Source of the DNA: Sphingopyxis sp. GW247-27LB
GTDB taxonomy: Bacteria; Pseudomonadota; Alphaproteobacteria; Sphingomonadales; Sphingomonadaceae
Direction of reading: 5' to 3'
DNA length: 64,000 nucleotides
NCBI RefSeq assembly: GCF_002277025.1
Contig: NZ_NIWD01000008.1
Coordinates: 782,333 to 846,332, forward strand
Position 1 is the stretch's first letter, and every line of letters starts with the position of its first letter. Of this stretch, positions 9,719 to 18,281 are shown one piece after another. A model generated the notes under the pieces. It had not been told where the DNA came from, made no database searches, and saw nothing but the letters and a program-made list of their open reading frames with translations. The position numbers and the translations under genes were made by a program.

Positions 9719-10366
9719 TCAGGCGAGCAATTTCTCCGCCCGCGCGCGCCAGTTCGTCGCGAGCGCGTCCATGTCCGCCAGTGCCCGCAGCGCCGCCGGC
9801 TCGCGCTTTCCCGCGCCGCCGATCAAGAGGGTGAAGACGCGCGCCACCGTCCAGTCGGGAAGTGGGCGCTCGATCAGGTCGAGCGCCTCGCCCGCCGCGA
9901 CCGTGCCTTCCTCGATCACACGATAATACCAGCCGCTGCGCCCGCTGCTCACCACCGTCGCGGGAACGCTCGCGATGCCGAAGCGGTGGCCGAGTTTCCA
10001 GCAGGGCTGGCGTCCCTGGCTGATCTCGACCAGCGCGCTGCCGAGCCGGAACCGGTCGCCGACGCAGACGATGCTTTCGACGAGCCCGGTGGTCGAGACA
10101 TTCTCGCCGAACGCGCCCGGCGCGGCGAGCAGCGCGTGGTCGGCGAGCCGCTCGCGCCAGAAGGGATAATGATCGCGCGGATAGTGATGGATCGCCTTGT
10201 CGGGGCCGCCGTGGACCGACAGATCGGCCTGCTCGTCGCCATCGATCCCGAGAAAGCCGACGCGCCGCGGACTCGCGACGGGGGATTTGGCGATCGCGCT
10301 CGCCTCGCCCTTGTCGCCGAACCGGCGTGCCTTGCCGGTCAGCAGGGCGTCGACGACCCAGGTCAT
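9719..10366 (-). CDS. MOSC domain protein (YiiM-like)
   Basis: A 215-aa protein with the molybdenum-cofactor sulfurase C-terminal fold. It shows DLSVHGGPDKAIHHY, GAFGENVSTTGL and the conserved cysteine in GRQPCWKLGHRF. In E. coli, YiiM uses Mo cofactor to detoxify N-hydroxylated base analogues; the same role is plausible here. The ATG overlaps the TGA of the MarR gene (ATGA), so the two are coupled. Confidence 0.88.
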   Translation of the reverse strand: MTWVVDALLTGKARRFGDKGEASAIAKSPVASPRRVGFLGIDGDEQADLSVHGGPDKAIHHYPRDHYPFWRERLADHALLAAPGAFGENVSTTGLVESIVCVGDRFRLGSALVEISQGRQPCWKLGHRFGIASVPATVVSSGRSGWYYRVIEEGTVAAGEALDLIERPLPDWTVARVFTLLIGGAGKREPAALRALADMDALATNWRARAEKLLA

Positions 10367-10914
10367 GCGGCCTCCTGTTCGACGCAGATGGCGGCGGCGT
10401 CCTCGCGACCGAGCGGCACGTCGAGCAGGCCGCAGAAATGGGGGCTTCCCCGCTCGGCGTCGCGAAGGAAATGCCGGCATTCGGCGCAGAGGCCAAAGGG
10501 GCGATGGCCGCGCGCGGCAAGAAATCCCGCGAGCATGTGGGCGAGGAGGGGCGCGAAGATCGCGCGCTCGGCGGCGGTCAGTCCCGCGAGCATCGCGTCG
10601 GCGACATTCTCGGGCGTGCGTTCGAGCAGCGCGCGGCCCGCTTCGGTCAGGGTCAGGCGCACGAGGCGCCGGTCGTCCGCGTCGCCGGTCCGCTCGACCA
10701 GCCCCTTGCGCTCCAGCGTCGCGACGGTTTGCGATACCGTGCCCTTGGTTTGCCCCAGCCAGGCGGCGAGAGCGCCCGGCGTGCGCGAAAAACGGTTCGC
10801 GATTCCCAGATAGCGCAGGGCCTGCCACTGCACCGGCTTGAGTCCCGCCGAATGCCCGTCCCCGGCAATCAGGCGTGCGGCGCGCGTCAGCATGTCGGAG
10901 AGCCGGTCGGTCAT
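10363..10914 (-). CDS. MarR-family regulator with a cysteine-rich C-terminal tail
   Basis: A 183-aa protein. Residues 1-135 form a winged helix: GALAAWLGQTKGTVSQTVATL is the recognition region, and the DDRRLVRLTLTEAG wing follows. The last 45 residues are unlike ordinary MarR proteins and carry CAECRHF, then HFCGL and ICVEQ, four cysteines that could bind metal or sense redox. It is divergent from a thioredoxin-like gene, with a palindrome at 10975-10989 between them, so it probably represses both directions. Confidence 0.85.
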   Translation of the reverse strand: MTDRLSDMLTRAARLIAGDGHSAGLKPVQWQALRYLGIANRFSRTPGALAAWLGQTKGTVSQTVATLERKGLVERTGDADDRRLVRLTLTEAGRALLERTPENVADAMLAGLTAAERAIFAPLLAHMLAGFLAARGHRPFGLCAECRHFLRDAERGSPHFCGLLDVPLGREDAAAICVEQEAA

Positions 10915-10922
10915 TGCATAAT

Positions 10923-10989
10923 GGTATCGACTAAAAACTATTTGCGCAATCCCGGTGCGCGTGCCAGATAATTGGTATCGAGTCGATAC
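10923..10989. promoter_or_regulatory. Candidate MarR operators between divergent genes
   Basis: A perfect 7-1-7 palindrome, GTATCGA-G-TCGATAC, lies at 10975-10989. A second copy of the core GGTATCGACT is at 10924-10932, next to the regulator's start at 10914. Two sites flank both start regions, as expected for an autoregulating MarR repressor. Binding itself is inferred. Confidence 0.6.
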
Positions 10990-11016
10990 TTTAATGCTCG
11001 ATGACAGGAGACGATC

Positions 11017-11253
11017 ATGACCGAGAAAGCGATTTTCTATCACGCCGGCTGCGGCGTTTGCGTCGATGCCGAACAGGCGGTGGCCGACGCCATCGACCCG
11101 GCGCGCTACAATGTGGAAAGCGTCCATCTGGGCGAAGCCCCCGGCCGCGTTGCCGAGGCGGAGGCCGCGGGGGTCAAATCGGTGCCCGCGCTCGTCCTCG
11201 GCGGGCTTCCCTATCACATCAACTTCGGCGCTCCGCTCGACGCGCTCAAATAG
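11017..11253 (+). CDS. Small thioredoxin/glutaredoxin-like protein
   Basis: A 78-aa protein with a redox motif CGVC (Cys12, Cys15) after the first strand, and the cis-proline region KSVPALVLGG. It is close to the minimal thioredoxin fold. A purine-rich ribosome site (GACAGGAGACG) lies about 7 nt before the ATG. It is divergent from the Cys-tailed MarR regulator and probably under its control, which makes a small thiol-redox module plausible. Confidence 0.85.
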   Translation: MTEKAIFYHAGCGVCVDAEQAVADAIDPARYNVESVHLGEAPGRVAEAEAAGVKSVPALVLGGLPYHINFGAPLDALK

Positions 11254-11278
11254 GATGACGTGCCGCGCAGGGCCGGTG

Positions 11279-11602
11279 TCAGGCCCCGCGCGGCCCGAAC
11301 AGGATGATCGCGGCGCCCCCGAGACAGACGAGCGCGCCGATCAGGTCCCAGCGGTCGGGCTTTGCCCCCTCGACCGCCCACAGCCACAGCAGCGCCGCGA
11401 CGATATAGACCCCGCCATAGGCGGCATAGGCGCGCCCGGCATGATCGGCGTCGACCAGCGTCAGCAGCCAGGCGAAGAGCGCGAGCGAGGCCATGCCGGG
11501 CAGCAGCCACCAGGCGGACTTGTCCAGCCGCAGCCATGCCCAGAAGGCGAAGCATCCGGCGATCTCGGCGAGCGCGGCTCCGATATAGGCGAAAGCGGTC
11601 AT
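11279..11602 (-). CDS. YnfA family membrane protein (UPF0060)
   Basis: A 107-aa protein with four membrane helices. Typical YnfA features are [14 protein letters not shown] in helix 1, [20 protein letters not shown] in helix 3, and [20 protein letters not shown] in helix 4. The family resembles small multidrug resistance transporters; the physiological substrate is not established. It is convergent with the thioredoxin-like gene. Confidence 0.9.
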   Translation of the reverse strand: MTAFAYIGAALAEIAGCFAFWAWLRLDKSAWWLLPGMASLALFAWLLTLVDADHAGRAYAAYGGVYIVAALLWLWAVEGAKPDRWDLIGALVCLGGAAIILFGPRGA

Positions 11603-12247
11603 GGCCTTACCGTGGCGTGAGCGCGCGGGAAAGGGAAGGGGGTTGTGGGTCCGCTTTGCGGGAAGCAGACGCCGCTCCCACCTTTGTCGTTCCCGCGAAA
11701 ACGGGGCGACGAAGTTATGAAACGCGGAATGGCCACTTCCGGTCGATTATGGACATCTAAGCCCCTCCTCTTCAGAGGAGGGGCCGGCGAGACTTACGAA
11801 CTTGTTCGTTAGTCGCAGCGGGGTGGTGAATGCGATGGTGCGCTGGCCTTCGGCCACCACCCCGCTCGACTAAGGCCCGGCTGCGCCGGACCAAGTCTCT
11901 CTGCCCCTCCTCTGAAGAGGAGGGGGATGGTTGTGGCAGCTCCCCACCCCATTCCTGCCGTTCCACCCGAAGTTCACGCATGAAAGCGGGCGGTCGCCGG
12001 TGTTCCGAATTTCGTCCGCGCCGCCGGGGAACGGGGCCCCCGCGTTCAGGCTCCCGATTTTTCGCTGTCCTACATGGGTGCGGCGCGATAGCGTCGCGCC
12101 ATGATGCAGATGATCCGCCAGCCGATTGGACTCCGGACAGGCGGGTTCGATGCCTGCCGGGAGGACCAACAGAGGGGGGACGTAGCGTGACTTTCGTGAC
12201 CTTTGGAATAAAATTGCGCGAGGGGCGGCAGGCCTGACCGAGTCGAT
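11603..12247. other. Long intergenic region before recG
   Basis: 645 bp without a credible gene. It contains a repeat at 11762-11925 (described separately), an exact hairpin GGCGCGA-TAGCG-TCGCGCC at 12082-12100, and a tRNA-like 3' end at 12141-12168: T-stem GCGGG/CCTGC, loop TTCGATG, then 7 nt, A and CCA. I could find no matching 5' acceptor or D-arm, so it is not an intact tRNA gene. Confidence 0.5.
11762..11925. repeat. Interspersed repeat, family D (CCCCTCC palindromes)
   Basis: Two 22-bp near-identical palindromes (11762-11783 and 11904-11925), each CCCCTCCTC...GAGGAGGGG, bracket a tract with a GCGGGGTGGT / ACCACCCCGC inverted repeat. Related palindromes flank the DUF559 gene at 19533 and 19948. 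Confidence 0.75.
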
Positions 12248-14314
12248 ATGCGTCCCGAAATCCTCAACCCGCTCTTCGCCGCGCTGACCGACCTCAAGGG
12301 CGTCGGGCCGCAGCTCGCCAAGCCGCTGGCGCGGCTGGGGCTCGAGCGCGTGATCGACGTGCTCTTCCACCTCCCGACAGGCCTCATCTCGCGCGTTCCC
12401 GTCGAGCGGCTCGATCAGGCGCAGGCGGGCCAGACGATCATCGTCGACGTGACTGCGCAGGACTATCGCCCCGGCCGCAGCCCCCGCGCGCCCTTCGGGG
12501 TCGAAGCGTTCGACCGCGCGGGCGACCATGTCCGGCTCGTCTATTTCGGGCGGACGTCGGGGCTGGCGCGCAAGCTGTTTCCGCTCGGGGAGGCGCGCCG
12601 CGTCTCCGGGCGGCTCGACCTCTATGGCGACATGCGCCAGATCGTGCATCCCGACCATGTCGCCGAGCCGGGCGACACGGGGGCCATCGCGGTCCACGAA
12701 CCCGTCTATCCGCTGACCGAGGGCCTGACCAACGCGCGGCTGTCGCAGCTCGCCGCGGTGGCGCTCGAACGGCGGCCCGAGCTTGCTGAGTGGATCGACG
12801 CGCCGCTGCTCGCCTCCCGAAACTGGCCCGTGTGGCGCGAGGCGATGGAGCGCGCGCACGCCAGCCCGCGCGACGAGGCGGCGCGCGACCGGCTCGCCTA
12901 TGACGAGATTTTCGCGAGCCAGGTCGCGCTGATGCTGATCCGGCAGGGGCTGCGCAACCGCAAGGGGAAGGGGATTGCCGGCGACGGACGGCTGACAAAT
13001 GCGCTGAAGCTGCCTTTCGGCCTCACCGGTGCGCAGGAGCGCGTCGGGCGCGAGATCGCGGGCGACATGGCGCAGGACGTGCCGATGCTGCGGATGCTGC
13101 AGGGCGATGTCGGGTCGGGCAAGACGCTGGTCGCGCTCCGCGCGATGCTGACCGCCGTCGAGGCGGGAACGCAGGCGGCGTTGCTCGCCCCGACCGAGAT
13201 CCTCGCGCGCCAGCATTTTGCGACCTTGCAGGCGATGCTCGCCGGGCTTCCGGTCAATCTCGCGATCCTGACCGGCCGCGACAAGGGGAAGGTCCGCGAA
13301 TCGACGCTGATGGGCCTCGCCGACGGCAGCATCGACATTCTCGTCGGCACCCACGCGATCTTTCAGGAGGCGGTGCGGTATCGCGACCTGTCGCTCGTCG
13401 TCGTCGACGAGCAGCACCGCTTCGGCGTCGCGCAGCGGCTGATGTTGACCGACAAGGGCGCGCGGCCGCCGCATCTGCTGGTGATGACCGCGACCCCGAT
13501 CCCGCGCACGCTGCTGCTCGCCAATCATGGCGAGATGGATGTGTCGCGGATCGACGAAATGCCGCCGGGGCGCACCCCGGTCGACACGCGCGTCGTCTCG
13601 GTCGACCGGCTCGACGAGGTGGTGGGCGGGCTCGAACGCCATCTCGCGAGCGGCGCGCAGGCCTATTGGGTCTGCCCGCTGGTCGCCGAGAGCGAGACGA
13701 GCGAGCTCGCGGCGGCCGAGGACCGTGCGGCGCTGCTCCGCGAACGTTTCGGCGCCGGCCGGGTCGGGCTCGTCCACGGCCGGATGAAAGGGCCCGACAA
13801 GGATGCCGTGATGGCGCGTTTTCAGGCGGGCGAGATCGGCGTCCTCGTCGCGACGACGGTGATCGAGGTCGGGGTCGACGTCCCCGCCGCGAGCCTGATG
13901 ATCGTCGAACATGCCGAGAATTTCGGCCTCGCTCAGCTCCACCAGCTTCGCGGGCGGGTCGGGCGCGGGACGGCGAAATCGGTGTGCCTGCTCCTGCGCT
14001 CGCAGGCGTTGTCCGAAACCGCGCGCGAGCGGCTCGCGCTGATGCGCGAGACGAACGACGGTTTCGTGATCGCCGAAAGGGACCTCGAACTGCGCGGCGG
14101 CGGCGAACTGCTCGGGCTCAAGCAGTCGGGCGACGCCGATTACCGGCTCGCGACCCCCGAACAGCTCGTGCGGCTGCTGCCGGTCGCGCACGACGATGCG
14201 CGGCTGTTCGTCGAGCGCGACGGAGGGGTCGAGGGCGCGCGCGGCGAGGCGGTGCGCCTCTGCCTTTATCTGTTCGAGCGCGACGCCGCGGTGCCGCTGC
14301 TGCGAAGCGGTTAG
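12248..14314 (+). CDS. recG: ATP-dependent DNA helicase RecG
   Basis: A 688-aa superfamily 2 helicase that remodels stalled forks and branched DNA. An N-terminal helix-hairpin and wedge/OB domain (LTDLKGVGPQLAKPLARL; roughly 1-170) precedes the helicase core: Walker A GDVGSGKT, DEQH box VVVDEQHRFG, motif III MTATPIPRT, motif VI with QLRGRVGRG. Near full length for RecG. The stop overlaps the stop of the convergent PilZ gene by 4 bp. Confidence 0.96.
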   Translation: MRPEILNPLFAALTDLKGVGPQLAKPLARLGLERVIDVLFHLPTGLISRVPVERLDQAQAGQTIIVDVTAQDYRPGRSPRAPFGVEAFDRAGDHVRLVYFGRTSGLARKLFPLGEARRVSGRLDLYGDMRQIVHPDHVAEPGDTGAIAVHEPVYPLTEGLTNARLSQLAAVALERRPELAEWIDAPLLASRNWPVWREAMERAHASPRDEAARDRLAYDEIFASQVALMLIRQGLRNRKGKGIAGDGRLTNALKLPFGLTGAQERVGREIAGDMAQDVPMLRMLQGDVGSGKTLVALRAMLTAVEAGTQAALLAPTEILARQHFATLQAMLAGLPVNLAILTGRDKGKVRESTLMGLADGSIDILVGTHAIFQEAVRYRDLSLVVVDEQHRFGVAQRLMLTDKGARPPHLLVMTATPIPRTLLLANHGEMDVSRIDEMPPGRTPVDTRVVSVDRLDEVVGGLERHLASGAQAYWVCPLVAESETSELAAAEDRAALLRERFGAGRVGLVHGRMKGPDKDAVMARFQAGEIGVLVATTVIEVGVDVPAASLMIVEHAENFGLAQLHQLRGRVGRGTAKSVCLLLRSQALSETARERLALMRETNDGFVIAERDLELRGGGELLGLKQSGDADYRLATPEQLVRLLPVAHDDARLFVERDGGVEGARGEAVRLCLYLFERDAAVPLLRSG

Positions 14315-14658
14315 TTGAGATCCCCTCTGGCGCCCATCGCGCGGATCATGGGGAGGTAATCCTCGACCGCGATCATCTTGTCGAACTGGACGCCGGTCTT
14401 GCCGCCCAGCGACCAGATGACTTTCGCCGCGGTGCGGCCGATGATCGGCATGCGGAAGACGACGAGGTCGCCGGGCTCCAGCCCGCGCTCGAAGCGCATC
14501 AGCAGGCCGTCGGCGCTGATGTTGACGCAGGTGCACATTTCCTGCCGTCCGTCGGGCATGACGAAGGGCAGGCGGCAATAGACGTCGCTACGCGGAGAAA
14601 GCCGCTGGTCGAGCCCGACATAGTGGGCCTTGTTGGTGTCGATCTTGCGCATCATCAT
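14311..14658 (-). CDS. PilZ domain protein (c-di-GMP receptor)
   Basis: A 115-aa single PilZ domain. The two ligand-binding motifs are intact: RLSPR (RxxxR, residues 19-23) and NISADG (residues 46-51). It is therefore likely to bind cyclic di-GMP in the cytoplasm. No output domain is fused, so its effect must come through a partner. Two further in-frame ATG codons follow the first, so the exact start is uncertain by two residues. Confidence 0.9.
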   Translation of the reverse strand: MMMRKIDTNKAHYVGLDQRLSPRSDVYCRLPFVMPDGRQEMCTCVNISADGLLMRFERGLEPGDLVVFRMPIIGRTAAKVIWSLGGKTGVQFDKMIAVEDYLPMIRAMGARGDLN

Positions 14659-14726
14659 ACCCTTGCTGGTCTGGCGCGCAGGATCGACTCGATTCCGCTA
14701 AGAATCGGTAAATATCCGCGCTCGAC

Positions 14727-15953
14727 TCATCGCGTCACGAGGCCGTGCTTTTTGGCACCCAGGCTGACCGGAACCGGCTCGTCGGCGGGCTGGATCAGGT
14801 GGTGCGGGTCGCGGATCACGACGCCGCCCGCCTTCACCGCGCCCTCGTCGAGCTTGCGCCGCGCTTCCTTGTTCGAGGCCGCGAAGCCGAGCTCGCGCAG
14901 CGCGTCGAGGATGCGCAGCCCTTCGGCGGGCGCCGCAACCTGGGGCAGATCGCCGCCGATATGGCCCTTTTCAAAGGTTTGCGTCGCGGTCTCGGCGGCG
15001 GTTCGCGCCGCTTCGGCGCCGCGGCACATCGCGGTCGCCGCATTCGCGAGGATCTTCTTCGCCTCGTTGATCTCGGCGCCCTCGAGCGCTTCGAGCCTTG
15101 CGATCTCGTCGATCGGCAGATCGGTGAACAGCTTCAGGAAGCGCCCGACGTCGCGGTCGTCGCAGTTGCGCCAATATTGCCAATAGTCAAAATGGGACAG
15201 TTGATCGGCATTTAACCAGACCGCGCCGGCGGCGGTCTTGCCCATCTTCGCGCCCGCGGCGGTGGTCAGCAGCGGTGTGGTCAGGCCATAGAGCTCGGCA
15301 CCGTCCATCCGGCGGCCGAGCTCGACGCCGTTGACGATATTGCCCCACTGGTCCGATCCGCCCATCTGGAGCCGCACCCCCATGTCCTTCGACAAATGAC
15401 GGAAATCATAGCCCTGCAGGATCATATAGTTGAATTCGAGAAAGGTCATCGGCTGCTCGCGATCGAGCCGCAGCTTCACCGAATCGAAGGTCAGCATGCG
15501 GTTGATCGTGAAATGCGTTCCGACCTCCTGCAACAGTTCGATATAGCCAAGCTGCCCCAGCCAGTCGTGGTTGTTGACCATCGCCGCGTCGGTCGGCCCG
15601 TCGCCAAAGGTCAGGAAAGGTTCGAAGATCGTGCGGATCGAGGCGATATTATCCTCGATCGCCTGATCCGACAGCATCTTGCGGCTTTCGTCGCGCCCGG
15701 TGGGGTCGCCGATCCGCGTCGTTCCGCCACCCATCAGCACGACGGGCTTGTGCCCCGTCTGTTGCAGGCGGCGCAGCATCATGATCTGGACGAGGCTGCC
15801 GACGTGCAGGCTGGGCGCGGTTGCGTCGAACCCGATATAGGCCGGGACGACCTGCTTCGCTGCGAGAGCATCGAGCCCTTCCGCATCGGTCATCTGGTGG
15901 ATATAGCCTCGCTCGTCGAGCAGGCGCAGCAGGTCGGATTTGTAAGTCGTCAT
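14727..15953 (-). CDS. tyrS: Tyrosyl-tRNA synthetase
   Basis: A 408-aa class I synthetase. It shows the Rossmann core with HVGSL (HIGH motif, near residue 45), tyrosine-specific YMILQGYDF and GGSDQWGNI, the KMSKS-equivalent KMGKTAAGA, and a C-terminal S4-like RNA-binding domain. The ATG at 15953 was chosen; a longer reading runs into a repeat and has no plausible sequence. Confidence 0.96.
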   Translation of the reverse strand: MTTYKSDLLRLLDERGYIHQMTDAEGLDALAAKQVVPAYIGFDATAPSLHVGSLVQIMMLRRLQQTGHKPVVLMGGGTTRIGDPTGRDESRKMLSDQAIEDNIASIRTIFEPFLTFGDGPTDAAMVNNHDWLGQLGYIELLQEVGTHFTINRMLTFDSVKLRLDREQPMTFLEFNYMILQGYDFRHLSKDMGVRLQMGGSDQWGNIVNGVELGRRMDGAELYGLTTPLLTTAAGAKMGKTAAGAVWLNADQLSHFDYWQYWRNCDDRDVGRFLKLFTDLPIDEIARLEALEGAEINEAKKILANAATAMCRGAEAARTAAETATQTFEKGHIGGDLPQVAAPAEGLRILDALRELGFAASNKEARRKLDEGAVKAGGVVIRDPHHLIQPADEPVPVSLGAKKHGLVTR

Positions 15954-16003
15954 AGCGCGCGGGCGCTTAGCATGGGGGCATAGGGAAGGGAATAACCTCC
16001 AAA

Positions 16004-16044
16004 CCCGTTCGCCCTGAGCTTGTCGAAGGGCCGTTCTTCCCTTT
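16004..16044. repeat. Left inverted arm (family B) enclosing the GIY-YIG gene
   Basis: About 41 bp with core CTGAGCTTGTCGAAGG and ending TTCTTCCCTTT. Its inverted partner is at 16322-16362. The same pair of arms occurs at 18174-18261 around only about 15 nt. Confidence 0.9.
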
Positions 16045-16055
16045 ACACGATCCCG

Positions 16056-16373
16056 ATGACCTTTTGGGCCTATATCTTGCATTGTCGGGGTGGAGCCTTT
16101 TACACCGGTCATACGGACAATCTTTCCCACCGCGTTGGCCAGCACGAAACAGGCGCAATTCCGGGCTTTACAGCAGATAAATTGCCCGTGACGCTCGTGT
16201 GGAGTCAGGAATTCCCGACGCGGATCGAGGCCTTGGAGGCGGAACGCCGAATCAAAGGATGGAGCCGTGCTAAGAAAATGGCATTGGTCCGGGGCGATTG
16301 GGACAGGATTTCGAGCTTGGCAAAAGGAAAGAACGGTCCTTCGACAAGCTCAGGACGAACGGAGGAGGACTAG
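16056..16373 (+). CDS. Solitary GIY-YIG nuclease (UPF0213/YhbQ-like)
   Basis: A 105-aa protein consisting of one GIY-YIG domain. AYILHC and FYTGHT are the GIY and YIG strands, LSHRVGQH holds the catalytic Arg region, and [18 protein letters not shown] carries the metal-binding Glu, as in the UrbC/SLX1-like single-domain group. The start is an ATG at 16056, 12 nt inside the left repeat arm. Residues from about 90 onward ([12 protein letters not shown]) are encoded by the right repeat arm, and the stop lies just outside it. Gene plus arms form one compact cassette between tyrS and the DOMON-like gene. Confidence 0.88.
   Translation: MTFWAYILHCRGGAFYTGHTDNLSHRVGQHETGAIPGFTADKLPVTLVWSQEFPTRIEALEAERRIKGWSRAKKMALVRGDWDRISSLAKGKNGPSTSSGRTEED
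16322..16362. repeat. Right inverted arm (family B) enclosing the GIY-YIG gene
   Basis: About 41 bp beginning AAAGGAAAGAACGG with core CCTTCGACAAGCTCAGG. It is the inverted counterpart of 16004-16044 with a few mismatches. It is translated as the nuclease's C-terminal tail. Confidence 0.9.
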
Positions 16374-16943
16374 GTGTCCAACCATCAGGAGAGCCGTCTG
16401 CTCTCCCTTATGTGCCATCCCGACACGCCGGCAAAGGCTGTCCGGTCGACAAGCGTCGAGGTGTCGCTGTCCTTCGACGACGGCTTCGTGCTCCGCTTCG
16501 TCGTCGAGGGCGAGATCGACCGCATCGTCCTGCCCGCGGGCGACGGGCAACTCGTGATCGCCGACGGCGCGACCGACGGGTTGTGGCAGGGCACATGCTT
16601 CGAGGCCTTCCTGACCGAGGACGGCACCCCCGATTATACCGAATTCAACTATGCGCCCGATGGCCGCTGGGCCTGTTACCAGTTCGACGATTACCGCTCG
16701 CTGCTCGGACCCGACGATCTGGCGCCGTGGGACATGGCCGCCGAACGCGAGCCGGCGCGCTATGCGCTGCGCGTCGAGCCCGGCATCTTTCCCGATCGCG
16801 GCAGCAAGCTCGCCCTCTCCGCGGTCATCGAGGAAACCGACGGCACCAAAAGCTATTGGGCGCTATGCCATCCGCCGGGGAAACCCGATTTCCATCATCC
16901 CGATTGCTTTAGGCTGACGCTTGGGGCACCCGACCCGGCATGA
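16374..16943 (+). CDS. DOMON-like domain protein
   Basis: A 189-aa protein resembling the sphingomonad 'DOMON-like' family: a beta-sandwich with LWQGTCFEAFL and YTEFNYAPDGRWACYQFDDY. Some DOMON domains bind haem or sugars; no ligand can be assigned here. A GTG immediately after the nuclease stop gives the longest form; family members usually start close to the CHPDTP motif, so a start near residue 12 (ATG at about 16410) is possible. The stop overlaps the next gene's ATG. Confidence 0.75.
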   Translation: MSNHQESRLLSLMCHPDTPAKAVRSTSVEVSLSFDDGFVLRFVVEGEIDRIVLPAGDGQLVIADGATDGLWQGTCFEAFLTEDGTPDYTEFNYAPDGRWACYQFDDYRSLLGPDDLAPWDMAAEREPARYALRVEPGIFPDRGSKLALSAVIEETDGTKSYWALCHPPGKPDFHHPDCFRLTLGAPDPA

Positions 16944-18151
16944 CCACCCAATTCGGCATCGATCGCCTGCTCGCCGATCCCGCGCTCCGCAAGCCGCTGG
17001 AGGGGCGGCGCGTCGCGCTGCTCGCGCATCCCGCCTCGGTCACCGCGGACCTCACCCACAGCCTCGACGCGCTGGTCGCGGCGGGGATCAACGTCAGCGC
17101 GGTGTTCGGGCCGCAGCACGGGGTGCGCGGCGACCTGCAGGACAATATGATGGAGTCGCCCGACTTCACCGATCCGGTTTATAGAGTTCCCTGTTTTAGC
17201 CTATATGGCGAGGTTCGTCGGCCGAGTGGCCAGTCGATGCACAGCTTCGACGTGATGCTCGTCGACCTCCAGGATCTCGGCTGCCGCATCTACACCTTCA
17301 TCACCACCTTGCTCTATGTGCTCGAGGCAGCGGCCGAGCACGGCAAGGCGGTGTGGGTGCTCGACCGGCCCAACCCCGCGGGGCGCCCGGTCGAAGGAAC
17401 GCTGCTCCGCCCAGGCTGGGAGAGCTTCGTCGGCGCCGGGCCGATGGCGATGCGGCACGGGTTGACGATGGGCGAGATGGGGCGCTGGTTCATCCGCCAC
17501 TTCGGGCTCGATGTCGATTACCGGGTGATCGAAATGGCAGGATGGGATCCCGACGCCGCGCCCGGTTGCGGCTGGCCGCCGGAGCGGGCGTGGATCAACC
17601 CCAGCCCCAACGCACCGAACGTCAATATGGCGCGCGCCTATGCCGGGACGGTGATGGTCGAGGGCGCGACCCTCAGCGAAGGCCGCGGCACGACGCGCCC
17701 GCTCGAACTGTTCGGCGCCCCTGATATCGACGCGCGCGCGGTGATCGCCGAAATGCAGCGGCTCGCGCCCGGCTGGCTCGGCGGATGCAAGCTGCGCGAT
17801 ATCTGGTTCCAGCCGACCTTCCACAAGCATGTCGGCGCGCTCAGCAGCGGCGTCCATATCCATGCCGACGGGCCGTGGTACGATCCCGCCGCCTTCCGGC
17901 CGTGGCGCGTGCAGGCGCTGGGGTTCAAGGCGATCCGCAGCCTCTATCCGGACTATTCGATCTGGCGCGGCACCGACTTCAAATATGAATATACCGAGGA
18001 TGTGCTCGCGATCGACGTGATCAACGGCTCGCCGCTGCTGCGCGAGTGGGTCGACGATGCCGGCGCCGAGGCGGGCGACCTCGATGCGCTCGCGCTGCCC
18101 GACGAGGCGGCGTGGCGCGAGGAAGTGAACGGCGTGCGGCTTTATCGTTAG
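16940..18151 (+). CDS. DUF1343 protein, NamZ-like exo-beta-N-acetylmuramidase
   Basis: A 403-aa protein covering the whole DUF1343 family. It shows LLAHPASVT, VFGPQHGVRGDLQDNM, MLVDLQDLGCRIYTF, VLDRPNPAGR and ATLSEGRGTTRP. The characterised relative NamZ of Bacillus subtilis removes terminal MurNAc from peptidoglycan fragments. No signal peptide is visible, so it may act on recycled fragments in the cytoplasm. It is coupled to the DOMON-like gene by ATGA overlap. Confidence 0.85.
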   Translation: MTTQFGIDRLLADPALRKPLEGRRVALLAHPASVTADLTHSLDALVAAGINVSAVFGPQHGVRGDLQDNMMESPDFTDPVYRVPCFSLYGEVRRPSGQSMHSFDVMLVDLQDLGCRIYTFITTLLYVLEAAAEHGKAVWVLDRPNPAGRPVEGTLLRPGWESFVGAGPMAMRHGLTMGEMGRWFIRHFGLDVDYRVIEMAGWDPDAAPGCGWPPERAWINPSPNAPNVNMARAYAGTVMVEGATLSEGRGTTRPLELFGAPDIDARAVIAEMQRLAPGWLGGCKLRDIWFQPTFHKHVGALSSGVHIHADGPWYDPAAFRPWRVQALGFKAIRSLYPDYSIWRGTDFKYEYTEDVLAIDVINGSPLLREWVDDAGAEAGDLDALALPDEAAWREEVNGVRLYR

Positions 18152-18173
18152 CCCATTAGATGGACATTAAAAT

Positions 18174-18261
18174 CCGTTCGTGCTGAGCTTGTCGAAGCAC
18201 CGTCCTTACTTGCTGCGTCAAAAGGAAGAACGGCCCTTCGACAAGCTCAGGGCGAACGGGG
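18174..18261. repeat. Family B hairpin repeat without a gene
   Basis: Two inverted arms (18174-18207 and about 18221-18261) enclose about 15 nt. They match the arms of the GIY-YIG cassette in sequence and orientation, so this is the 'empty' form. It lies between the NamZ-like gene and the M24 peptidase gene. Confidence 0.9.
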
Positions 18262-18281
18262 AACAGGGAGTAGTTGAGATC

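Noticed and set aside
11762-11925. CRISPR array
   Set aside because: The repeats are two palindromes with internal symmetry and only one spacer-like interval; no cas genes are present in the window.
12092-12168. A complete tRNA gene upstream of recG
   Set aside because: The 3' T-arm and CCA look right, but there is no D-arm or 5' acceptor partner for CGGGAGG at any tRNA-like distance. The expected G3-U70 pair of tmRNA is also absent.
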